Assembly: GCF_022201045.2 (NCBI RefSeq)
Contig: NC_068558.1
Span: 930,001-994,000, forward strand
Source: Citrus sinensis
Taxonomy: Eukaryota; Streptophyta; Magnoliopsida; Sapindales; Rutaceae
DNA length: 64,000 nt
Reading direction: 5' to 3'
Positions 36,040 to 50,540 of the stretch are shown here, piece after piece (the stretch's first letter is position 1; each line of letters begins with the position of its first letter). The translations under genes were made by a program, and so were the position numbers. The notes beneath the pieces were generated by a model. It did no database searches, was not told the DNA's origin, and was given only the letters and a program-made list of their open reading frames with translations.

Positions 36040-37150
36040 ATAAAGCAAAGGGATCTAGCTATCTTGCGTCGTAGGTTTTGTACCCCAATCCTTTGTCTCA
36101 TAACGGATGAGTCGTTAGATTGTGAAGAAAGGTATCTAACAGTAGAGATTTAACATTTGGAAAACAGGTAACCGGCTGAAGGTGTAGCACCTGTAAATCG
36201 AAAATGAAAAAACAAAAAGGTTTGTACATGTAACATCATCTGCGATCTTTCCGACGTATGAAGTTTATAGGTGATGGTTCTCGGCATTATTGTCTTGATA
36301 TTGTTTTTTGAAAGTTATGATGAAGTATTGAATTTTCTTAATCTGGGTTTTGTTTGAGAAAAATAAGGTTTTCACTTATAAGGTTAGTGTGACAAAAACC
36401 AAAAACCTTTCGCTCATAATCACCCATAACACCATACCATTGCCTATATTCAAGCGGCAATACCAGTTGCAACCTTCTTAGATATTCATTCAAGTAAAAT
36501 AATAGCAAAATTAAGGCTAAACAACAAATTGTATTCTTTTAGGCATTTTAGCAAACATTTGTATTGACATATTTAACAAACTTATTTCCATAAGCATTTT
36601 ATCAATTTTCATTCACAATTCAAGCCTAATGTTAAAAAACTAATCACTCAACAAGATCTAACCTATAATCATCAATAATTAATACTAAAACAATAAATCC
36701 AGTATCCATTTAAGAATTTGGACATATACTCAGTGAACTAACTCAAATTAAAGAGGTTGTTGTTGCCGGAAGTAGCCATTGTCGTCGCCGCATCGATTAG
36801 CCGCTATTGTTGCCATTAATTTATTTGCTTGATAAAAAATTACAGGTTTCTTAGATTTTGGTCGAAAGTAGCAAATAATTCATTATTTTTTAGGTTAATT
36901 TTGCTATTTTCCCTATGCTCAATTACCAATCCAGGTGCGGTGCAGTGGTTTCTGCCCTCCCACTGAAAATAGGAAAAAAAAAATTACCAATCCAAGTGAC
37001 CAGCCCATTACTTGTTTCTCTAGTTACTCCTATTTCTCTATGTGTTTCTTTTCCAACCATTAGATGAAATCCAACGGTGACTTTGGTAAACGACAAATGA
37101 GTGGGGTACGAAACACACGATGCAAAGTAGTTTTCGCCTAAAGCAAAGTT
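36040..37150. mobile_element. Possible 1.1 kb non-autonomous DNA transposon with about 80-bp inverted ends
   Basis: Left end AAGCAAAGGGATCTAGC, CTTGCGTCGTAGG, TTTTGTACCCCA and TTTGTC is matched in inverted order by the right end (TTTGCATCGTGTG, TTTCGTACCCCA and TTTGTC when read on the other strand), continuing to GTTAGAT/GTTGGAT. Boundaries and class are uncertain. A small retroposon-like insert lies inside it. Confidence 0.45.
36938..36981 (+). mobile_element. Very short retroposon-like insert with A-rich tail and 17-bp target duplication
   Basis: 44 bp flanked by AATTACCAATCCAGGTG (36921-36937) and AATTACCAATCCAAGTG (36982-36998), which differ at one base. The insert contains GGTGCAGTGG and ends in a run of A. 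The duplication plus poly(A) suggests LINE-mediated insertion of a tiny or internally deleted SINE. Confidence 0.6.
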
Positions 37151-38547
37151 TAAAACTACATAAAATATAAATAAATTTAAAAATTAGATCCAATTTTATT
37201 GATATATCTTACGTGTCTTGTAATATAAGAATGTCTTTTTTATTTTGTCTTGATTCACATCAAAAAATAATTTTGTTTAAGTAACTTGTATTGTAAAAAT
37301 GCTATAATAGAAAATTAAAAAATCTTTATGAATGTCCTAGAATGAATATTGAATTTATGGTTAAATCAATTCAATTAAATTTATTCCAATTGTTTTCAAT
37401 ACAACTTTTTTGTTTTCAATTGATGCGTGACTTTTTTTCTTTGTTGATTAAATTAAATGAATAAACTATTTTTTGGTTAATGAACATTTAATAGTGATTT
37501 ATAAGTTTTATATAATTTTTCAAATGTTTATTTTGTTGCAATTTTAAAATATAAATTTATCATTTTTATATTAATTTACTTATTTTATATTCCGTTTATT
37601 AATTTTATTTGTAATTTACAAAATTTTTGTTTTTCCTTAGTATTAGTATTGTAATTTTGATTACGATATTATAAATTTTTTCTCATAATAAAACACATAT
37701 ATAATATATATCACTAGTAATGTTACAAAATACTTATTTAAGCTCATAAATAGATCAAAATAATGAAATACGCACGTACTTAATGTGTACACATGCTTAT
37801 ATCAATCATCAACGTCTAAATTTAGATGAAATTGAGCCTTAAAGGTGCCCTAACAACTCAAATCCCAAATCTTATCGGTTATCAAATTTTATGAATAACG
37901 AACCATGAGTCTGACCATTTAAAGAAGAATTATACAAAGCTCGAGTTTAAATGTATAATGTCATCTCAACTGTTTCTTTGTCTCTACGTCAATTAGACGA
38001 ATTCATACACCTGTACAACATGAGTCACGAGCTATTGGCTCGATGAAATTAATGAGACCAATATTAGAGTGTGCGTGTGTGTGTATTAAAGCGATTAAGC
38101 TCCCAACAGATCAACCTTTAACTGTTATCGGCTTGATATTTCGTGTGCATGTACAGTTGTCGATGAGTGCATTCATTCATTGTCACGGATGATATATGTA
38201 AGAAATAATATAATTAATTATTACATGTGTGATATATATATTTAAATTTAATATAATTTATATTTATGTTAATTTTTTAAAATTAATAAATAATATAAAA
38301 TTATTTATTTATTGTATAGTTGACGTAATACTTTCAATAAATTTTAAATTTTTTTTACCATTCATGTATTTAAAAAAAAAAAAATCAACTGCTCATACTC
38401 ACAAGTCATGGCACTCATAGTCTACAGTAATGCAAAATTGTTTTACATTTTGTCAATCAATCGTGCCAATGCATCTGGTCCAATTAGATCATATTTTCTA
38501 GTTAGATCATAATCGACATGCATGCTCATCAGTTTCCTCTCTTCTTA

Positions 38548-38800
38548 CGCCCTATTTGATGCTGTGTATGTACTAGTTTATAAAGCTATTAAGAGTAAAA
38601 TACTAAGTAAACATTTATTATTATGGTCTGAAAGTTAAGTTGATTTTAACGCAAATTTGTATTATATAATGAAAAATTTATTATACTATTAAATTTATTA
38701 AATTATTATTTGAATATCATATTTATCGCACAATATTAATTTTTATTTCATAATTATAATTTTTTCTCACCAAACTTAAGCACCTCAAAACCAAATAATT
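38548..38800. mobile_element. MITE-like element, family 1 copy B
   Basis: Its AT-rich core matches copies A and C (ATTATTAAATTTATTAAATT, then TTCATAATTATAATTTTT). The ends are more degraded (CCTATTTGATGCTG and, inverted, CACCTCAAAACCAAATAA). Same orientation as copy A. Confidence 0.45.
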
Positions 38801-39509
38801 TATTACTTAATTTTAACTATCCCCTAATAATAATAATAACAACAACAACAACAATAATAATAGTAGTTTAATTTTTATTCTTTCTCTTTAAACTAAAATT
38901 CGTAATCATATATTTTCAATCACGTGAACTTAAATTTTCAATGGATGAAACAAAAGAAAGCATCAGACTTTTTATAACATGTTTGAATTAAAAAATTGAA
39001 AGAGAATAAAAACCGAAAAGGAGAAGAGAAAAAAAATATTACATGTCATACTAAAATGATAAAGTTGTGATTAATTTTTTTTTTTAATTTTCTTTCCCAG
39101 CACTATTTTTTCACTCTTTAATTTTCCTCCCATTTCTTCCGAATAAACATGACTTGGGTTTGGATTCCATTGATTTGGTGGTACCGGTGCCGCATCAAAG
39201 CCAAATACCACCGAGGAAAATCTCCCGCCAGGACAATATGAAAAAGTGAAGCCACGTGTATTTCTGTCCAATCTCGAACGTCCAGGTTTACCATGTTAGA
39301 GCCGCCGTCACAACAGATGGCATCCATCTAATGAAGCAGTGATCCAACTCTCCAGATTCCATCACCGCCAGCTCTACAACACTTATATTAGAGAGTGCAG
39401 TGCTCCTTCCCTACTCCTCAAGCGTCAGGTCAAGCGTCCTCCTGAAACCGACGGAGTGAAATGAAAACGGAGATCGTGAAAATTATTTATTGTAACCGAC
39501 CAAGAAACT

Positions 39510-39557
39510 ATGAAGAGGTTGAGAGTAAAAGACATGGAGTCTCGCTATGTGGAATAA
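39510..39557 (+). promoter_or_regulatory. Upstream ORF overlapping the PP2C start codon
   Basis: A 15-codon frame starts at the ATG at 39510 and stops at 39555-39557. It overlaps the main ATG (39547) in a different frame. If the transcript starts upstream, this would be expected to lower initiation at 39547. Confidence 0.35.
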
Positions 39558-40235
39558 AGTGGATGGACTCGTAAACAGGAAGAAAATGAGAGCAGCGTAT
39601 GATCATCACCGGGCACCTGGAGGGATATTAGTGGCTGGTGGCACCGAAGAGGAAGATAGGAAAGGCAGAAGCATGACGTGTGGATCTCTGTCTCACGGTT
39701 TTATATCAGTGATCGGAAGGCGGAGAGTGATGGAGGACGCAGTGACGGTCGCGATTGGAGGGGTTGATTCCTACGATTTCTTCGCAGTATACGACGGGCA
39801 CGGCGGGGCCCACCCGACCGAGGCTTGTAAGGAGAGGTTGCATTTGATTGTGGCGCAGGAGGTGAAGGAGAGGCGGAAACGTGAAGGCTGCGGCAGAGGC
39901 TGGGAGGATTTGATGGCTGCTTGCTTTTTGAAGATGGATGAGGAGGTCAGTCTCGCCGGTCGTGACGCCAGCAGTGTGGGGCCCTCTGCTCTGGTGCTGA
40001 TGGTGGATGAGGAGGAGTTGGTGGTGGCCAACCGTGGGAACTCGAGGATCGTGTTGTGTCGTGCTGGCGTCGCTGTGCCGTTATCTCGTACTCACAAGGT
40101 TGGTGATCGACGACGTGTTATATTTGATGACAGATTAGTTGTGGTATTAGAGTCCTTTTCTTATGAAATCTGATTTCTCGTTTTAAGCCAGCATTTTGAT
40201 AAAATAAGAATACCTAAAAAAAATTCATTACAGAT

Positions 40236-40460
40236 TTCGAATTTTTTTTTTTTTGTCTTAACCACGACGTATCCTGGGGAGGGTACCAACTGTAGCAGAC
40301 ACTTTGAAGCCCGTACCACAACCCAGACTAGAAGTCCCCGCTCGAACCGGGAGGCACAGGTTCTTTCAACAAAGGCGACTTCCTTGCGACTCGAACTGGG
40401 GAGCAAACCCAGTCAAGTCACTTAAGGGGGACTCCATTATAGGTCTGATGTTTCGCGTTA
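40236..40460 (-). mobile_element. SINE-like element in PP2C intron 1, antisense
   Basis: On the reverse strand it shows two tRNA-promoter B-box-like motifs (CCAGTTCGAGTCG near 40390 and CCGGTTCGAGCGG near 40345) and ends in an A-run (T-run 40238-40251 on the given strand). No target duplication was seen, so the 5' end is approximate. Two B-box-like copies may mean a dimeric or partly duplicated head. Confidence 0.5.
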
Positions 40461-40479
40461 TTAGACTAGACAATTATGT

Positions 40480-40737
40480 GTGCGTTTGGGATTGAGTTGT
40501 TAAATTACCGTTATTGTGGAAATAAATTTATAATTATGAAATAAAAGTTAGTAATATATAGTAAATATAAAATTTAAATAATAATTTTGATGAAATTATT
40601 AAAGATATAATAAATTTTTTATTATACAAGTAAAAATTATATCAACATAGTTTTCAAGGTACAATAGTTAATGTTTAACAAACAATTAAGTGCTGTAACT
40701 TTTAGTTACAACTATCCAACCTCAATTCCAAACGCAC
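40480..40737. mobile_element. MITE-like element, family 1 copy C
   Basis: Clear terminal inverted repeats: GTGCGTTTGGGATTGAGTTG at the left and the complement of GTGCGTTTGGAATTGAGGTT at the right. The AT-rich core is related to copies A and B in the opposite orientation. It lies in PP2C intron 1, beside the SINE-like element. No exact target duplication was found. Confidence 0.65.
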
Positions 40738-41867
40738 CCTATAAAGCACGTATGTAATTAATATTTAAGCTAGCTAATAATAATTCATCTGAACTTAAAA
40801 TGTTTGCTAAAACATTGTTACTTCATTGCACAGCCTGATAAGCCTGATGAGAGCGAGAGGGTGAGGGTGGAAGCTGCGGGCGGTGGAATCACAAACTGGT
40901 ATGGTTGCCGTGTCCTAGGAGTTCTTACTACTTCAGCATCAATAGGTATGTGAATCCATGCATCAGATACGATATTTTGATGAGATTAGGCATGCCGTCA
41001 GTGCTATGTTTAATGGCATTTAGTACTTGTTGGAAATGTCCTTTCTTGATTGATTAAATGCCCAGAGTGGTGATTTTGCTAAAATGATGCCATCTTTCAA
41101 TATATTTTTTTTTCGTTTCACAAAAAGAAAAAAAAAAAATCCTTCTCTTGTCCCTGTGGGTAGGGCAGAAACGCATTTAGTTTCCAAGTAATTAAACAGA
41201 AATGCTAATGTTATTGACATAACATTAGCAAGTTCAAGTTTAGATGATCCAGTTTCGTCAACAATTTGAGTTTTTGACTATCTCCGAAGCTTTCAAGCTA
41301 AACCTTTGGTTGCTTACTGACTTAAATGTTTAAATCGTGCAGGTGATCAGAATTTGAAGCCATATGTAGTATTATCCAAAGCCAGAGGTGACAGTAAATG
41401 CGCGAAGTGAGTTGGACGAATTCATCATAATAGCAACCCGTGGTTTATGGGATGTTGTGTCAAACGAATTTGCCTGTGAAGTTGTAAGGAGATGTCTTAC
41501 TGGTAAACTGAGGGTGAGGTTTCCTGAGGAATGCAGTGGTAGTGGACCTAGTGGTGCTGCAGAGGCAGCTACAATGCTTGCTGAGCTTGCGCTAGCCCGT
41601 GGCAGCAAACACAATATCCGCGTAATAGTTGTTGAGCTGAAAAAGTCAAGCGCCATCGTTTCTTGACCCTTGGTTCCTTTTTTTTTTTTTTTTGGCCTTT
41701 TCCTCTCCCTCTCTCTCCTCTCTTTTTCCCCTACCTTGCTTTGAACTGTTCTAGTTGCTGGAAAATTCTAAATAACCTGATTCCGAATAGCTCGGTAATT
41801 CCCTTGAGCCTCCCTGTATGTCCAGTTAAAATTGTGAGAAAGCTAAATTAATTTAAAAAATTCCGGT

Positions 41868-42340
41868 CCGGTTCAGGCCTAAAGGCCGTCCCGCATGAAT
41901 TAGGTTTAGATACAGGTAAAAAATATGAAGTCCTTATAAATTGAGTATGGATAAAGACTTAGGAAAACGGTTTGAGTTTTCCTCGAACTTTTAATTTATG
42001 AATAAGAAATATATTAAATTAAAAAAATATAAAATATTAGATTAATATTTTTTATTAATATTTATGATTTATTATATCGTGTTACTAATATTAAGTCTGG
42101 GTTTTTAAATTTATTAATAAAAAATATATTAAATAAAAACTTAAAAATATTATATTAATATGTTTTCTAAATTAATATTTATATTGTTACGTTGTGTTAT
42201 TAATATTTGTGTATTATATTATTATTTTATTACATATTGAATAATTATTTTTTACTTTAAATTTTTTATTAAAAATTTATTTGAAAATTCATGAAGTTCG
42301 GTTCAAGCCTGGCCCGTCTAAGTTTAGATAAGTTTTTACA
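41868..42340. repeat. Repeat block: two direct GC-rich motifs flanking a duplicated AT-rich unit
   Basis: CGGTTCAGGCCT with TTAGGTTTAGATA (41878-41923) recurs as CGGTTCAAGCCTGG with TAAGTTTAGATA (42300-42331). Between them two AT-rich units of about 105 bp (about 41996-42097 and 42108-42211) resemble each other. Probably a transposon relic. Confidence 0.45.
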
Positions 42341-42606
42341 GGGCCTGTGTCTTTTTTTTCAAGCCCAGGCTCCATTGACTCGTACATAACTGTACACTAC
42401 TTGGGCTTAGATTGGTTATTCTGAAGTTTTTGCTTTTAGCCATGAGTAATACGATAAAAACCTTAAATTATTTATAAAAAAAAAAGCCAAAGCTTCTACT
42501 GTCACAGCAGTTTTGCTTATTGTTGTGTTTTCAAAGATTAATCCAGTTTCTATCCCAAAAAGGAAAAAAAAAAAGATTAATCAAGTGAAGAAAACACTAA
42601 GGGAAA

Positions 42607-42810
42607 AGAGTAATGATACAACTACAAATTCTTGTACAAACTTATTTTGTACAAACTGACGTGGCATTAATTCATTGGTTGAATGAAAACATAAATTAAT
42701 AAAAACAAATCATGTGGGCTAAGTGATATTTAATTCAACCAATCTTATTATGCCACATCAGTTTGTACAAAATAAATTTGTACAAGAGTTTGTGGCTGTA
42801 TCATTACTCT
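42607..42810. mobile_element. Foldback MITE of about 204 bp
   Basis: Terminal inverted repeats of about 60 bp: AGAGTAATGATACAACTACA, TTGTACAAACTTATTTTGTA, then ACTGACGTGGCAT. They are matched on the right by ATGCCACATCAG, TTGTACAAAATAAATTTGTA and TGTATCATTACTCT. No clear target duplication was noted. Confidence 0.7.
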
Positions 42811-43728
42811 ACAGAGGACATTCTACAGATTACACAGATTTTAAGAAAAGAAAAAGAAATCGATCACCATACGCCCCTTTTATACAGTCGTTTACTTCTT
42901 AACAACTTATGCCACATCAGCAAAGTATTTGCAAAGCGACCCCTTTAACAGAAGTCGATCTGCATGCTGGCTCAGAAACTCTTCCTTAATTGCATTTGGG
43001 TCCAAAAAACTGAATATACGTCCTAATTTCCTTTATCCTGTTTCATTTGCGCCGTCTTCCTACCTTATTTGACGTGGAAAGTTAAAACAACTATAATATT
43101 TGTATTCTGTGAAAGATTAAGGAGACAGGTATAGGAATTATTTTTTGATACCATACCGCTACCCTCAATGGCTCAATGACATCAACAGCAGAAAGTAATA
43201 AAACCACAAAGCACGAAAAGATAAGTTTCAGTGATAATGTGAATGCACAAACTATATTCATATTGGAAATATAAAATGTTGCAAAGCTTACAACTCACAA
43301 CACCAAAAAAAAGGAAAACAAGACGTTCAAAGCTGTTTAAAATACAAAAGGAAAGAAAAGAAAAGATTCCTTGCAATATAATTTGAGTAGTCATTTTTCT
43401 TGACCACTCCTCAATTCTCACTCTTTACCTGTCTCTATCCGATAAAACCATAGAAATGGAGGAGAAAGAGGATGAGCACTTGCTTTAAATTGTCTCTTCT
43501 CTCCTTTCATCCTCAAATCTTCGACCTTATTTAACCTAATATCGTCTAAAACCACTAACACAAGATACCAAATCAACAAGAAAAGTTGAAAGTCCCCCCT
43601 CCCTCAAAGAAAAGGAAAATAAAAAGAAAACCTTTTCTGGACTGCTTTCTGTATAATAACTGCACAATTCTTACATTACAAACCCAGAAACCATGAGATT
43701 CTTTATGTGTAATAGTTGTTTTTCTTTT

Positions 43729-47428
<3,700 letters not shown>

Positions 47429-47678
47429 TCAATTGCAGCTTGTTGATGAGTGTATTAACAGAAAGTGAGATCTGTTTCGCTATTTTGAGTTTACAGAATG
47501 GGATTTTTTTGCATTTTCCACGAGTTTTGGACAATGCTGGTATAATTTATCTGTTCAAAGTTTCTGAGAAAGAAACCAGAAACAGAACAACACTCTTTAA
47601 AAGAGAAAGAGAAGCAGAAAGAAAAAGAGAGAGAGCAGTGTGGGATTGAGAGCCGGGAGAGGAGCACAAGGCTCTGCT

Positions 47679-47685
47679 CTATATA
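47679..47685 (-). promoter_or_regulatory. Probable TATA box of the endoglucanase gene
   Basis: TATATAG within CCATATATAGAGC on the reverse strand, about 270 bp before the ATG and just upstream of a CT-rich leader on that strand. The position suggests a transcription start near 47650 and a 5' UTR of about 240 nt. Confidence 0.5.
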
Positions 47686-50344
47686 TGGAGAAAGAAAGGA
47701 AGGTCTCAAGAGACCAGAAACAGGCAGGGATCAATTAATGATTTTATTTTATTATCTTTCATTTATTTTAATTTTTTAGTAGTTTAATATTTTTTACAAT
47801 TTTGGAGGATTGAAAACGGTTGGGAAAAGAACAGAATCATGTGGGCGTCGCTGGCCTCTTACTGGGAGGGTCGGTGTGGATTTAATGTAACCAAAGAAAA
47901 TAATATTACTGCTGCCCCAGTTTGGCTTGAAAAGATTAAATATGAAAAAAAAAATGTTTTTATTTTATTTATTTTTGCAGGTTTAATGAAAAGACTGAGG
48001 ATTAACAATTACCATAACTAGAAAGGAGAAAGTGAGGAGCAGTAGAAGAAGAGTCAAAAAGTCCAGACACCTTGTCCCCACTTTAACTTCTCCATAATGC
48101 CCCTTCATACCACGTGTCATCCGCTACAAACTCTGCAGTTAAAGAGTATCATTTAGGCTGTGACGTGGGAACCAGTTATTGGCTTCTAACAGGTAACAAA
48201 GTTCAAAGTTTTAAACCTTAGTTGATTCGAAAGCAAAACATAAGCTTTGCCACACTCGCTTTTACAAATTACAACTCTGATGTCTACTGGTTTTTTTTTT
48301 TTTTTTTTTCCAATCTAGATGAATGATATACCCGTTCTACAGTTAAAACTTTTATGATCTGAAAATTTTTACTGCAGTATGTGACGTGTTCTTGGAGTTG
48401 TCACATGTTCCATTTTGCTCTTTTCCTTTCAATAATTTCATCTTAGTGGCCGTTTTGGAAGTATCAGAGGGTACAAATTTGTAATGCATCTAGACACTTT
48501 TTTTTCTTTTTTCTTTTTTTTTTGCCCCACGACGTGCATCTTGGATTCTTGATAATTTAGTGAAGCTAAATCTGTAAATAGTTTGCATCATATACAACAA
48601 GAATTAAGAATAAAAATTTAATCTGATTGAGCTCGCGGTCCGAGTCGTGACATGTGAAGAAGCTAGATAATTGTTTCAATTATTTAGTGCATGAGTCATT
48701 CTCATATGGGAGCGTCCATATTTGTAAGATACAGATTTTAGCAAATCGTTATCTAGCAACTGCAAAAAGGCAATTAAGCTACGAACTTGAGTGCAGTAAT
48801 TTCCTCATATCTTTGGAGGGTTCGGTGAGTTGATGATGCAATAGTAATTCCTCGACAGCAACCTTTAGAGAAACAATAGTGTGGGACAGTTCCACCACCT
48901 GTTGAGATGGTGGGACTGTCTAATGGGTATTTTATCATGTAATAAATTGGAGAGTTTTAAAATTGATCCATAATAGATTTTATATTAAGAATCTACTAGA
49001 TTTAATATTAAAAATATTAACGAATTCTTCAGTGGTATTTATTATTTTCTCACATGATAAGAGTGCTATTAACCTTCAATGGTTTCATTATTCTCCCGTA
49101 TAACAGAGTACCATTAACCTCAGCATACTAAAACAATGGGACTACTTTTCCAACTCAAGTTTTTCCCCCACGCTTTATTGCCCTTGCATGGCTGTCCCTT
49201 TAATACTGTGAAACTGAATACATAATTATTAATTACTTCTCAGAGTCCCGTCTAACTTCCGGCCGATTCACTTGCCCTTTTTTTTAATTCAATAAAATGA
49301 CAGTTGGTAGTAAAAATTTAGAGTTACATGCAAGGAGGTGAAAAATGCAAATTTGAAAGGAGGCAAAGAAACGTGGTCCTGTAATTTACACCTGCTATCT
49401 GAAACAAAATCGCTGAAGATGGACCTGCAACCAGGATTTGAAAACCCAACAACCAAGCAAACAACGCTAGGGCACCATTTCATTTTATACTTGAAATTAT
49501 TATTACTAAAAAGTCCACCGACAGTATCCGGTGAAACTTGGACATACGGTTATTTACTCTTAAACGTCATATTAAAATAGTATTTTTGTAATATCCACGA
49601 AATAATGTCTAATTAAGCTATATTTATTTATATAAAAAGAGAGAGAGAGAGAGAGAGGGAGAAAAAGACAAAGTAAGCTGTGGTCAAAAAGAGAGGTCCA
49701 TGTCAGAGCGCTTTATTCCCAACCGCAATCAACGGTTTCCGCCGAAAAAATAAATAAAAATTAAAACAAAATTTATAATCTCGATAAAGGAAAACAAGGA
49801 TCTTGACACGTATTGCAAGTCAAAAAGACAAAGCTCCGCAACGACCGGATAGCTCCGGTTTTGTTACGGCCATGGCAGCACTTCCCACCACTGCAGCCAC
49901 CGGCTGTCGGGGGTTACTTTGACGGCCCCACATTCTAACATTATCAGACAAAACCTATGTTCGCCGGTAAATTACCAAAATATTGCGCTTACATTGTCGT
50001 CCTACTACTTCAGCCATTGGGCATAAATGTACACCGCTAATAGGACCACTTATTTATTAATTAGATCAAGTTTGTATTATTTTTATTATGGCGCTGAATA
50101 TAATTTGAGTATATATATATATATATATATACATATATAATTTTTTTAACCACAATTGGAGGAAATTTTTTGGAATCACAGAAGGGAAATCGCGCCCAAA
50201 ATCTTCGACGTTGTTGCGCGTGTGGCCACATAGACTACTACTACTCGAGTGACAATGCAACAAAATAATTGAACCATAATGAAAATGTGGTAGGTGCATT
50301 CTTGCAAAATGAGACTTTAAATAGCCCACCAATGAGAAAGTTTA

Positions 50345-50540
50345 AAATGTGAGTAATGTTAAATATCTCGATATTTAAATTTTAAAATTAGATATCAATT
50401 GATGTGATATTTATTTATTACATGATAAGTAGTTAAGTAATTTATAAATTATAAAATATATTATCTAATAAATAAGTGACACGTAACATTAAAATTTAAA
50501 TATTTACATCCTAATATTATTATTAAAGTATTCCTTACTT
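50345..50540. repeat. MITE-like imperfect inverted repeat
   Basis: GTAATGTTAAATATCTCGAT and ATTTAAATTTTAA on the left pair with TTAAAATTTAAATATTTACA and TCCTAATATTATT on the right. Ends are fuzzy. Confidence 0.4.

Larger units (their letters stand above)
34480..39546. other. Intergenic region between divergent LRR and PP2C genes
   Basis: About 5 kb without a gene. It contains transposon-like inverted repeats (34709-35345 and about 36040-37150), a tiny retroposon-like insert (36938-36981) and a MITE copy (38548-38800). The rest is AT-rich. Confidence 0.6.
39547..41666 (+). pseudogene. Clade-A-like type 2C protein phosphatase (PP2C), decayed
   Basis: Exons 39547-40098, 40834-40945 and 41343-41666 cover a whole PP2C domain. 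Conserved: ISVIGRRRVMEDAV, FFAVYDGHGG, a PLSRTHKPDKPDE region (PLSRDHKPDRPDE in active clade A members) and WDVVSNEFACEVVRRCL. A one-base insertion-type frameshift near 41371-41376 gives a stop at 41408-41410, about 90 codons early. The protein in frame is 243 aa; the family end is restored in the next frame. Independently of the shift, key residues are altered. The usual GDSR is GNSR, the metal-binding Asp of DGLWD is Arg (RGLWD), the final DN motif is HN, and GSTAV-like is GPSAL. Active homologues dephosphorylate Ser/Thr kinases in abscisic-acid signalling; this one is unlikely to bind two metal ions. It is a pseudogene, or a dead phosphatase relic. Confidence 0.8.
41667..43728. other. Intergenic region between PP2C and endoglucanase
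   Basis: The PP2C 3' flank is followed by a repeat block (41868-42340), a foldback MITE (42607-42810) and the endoglucanase 3' flank. No gene is seen. Confidence 0.6.
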
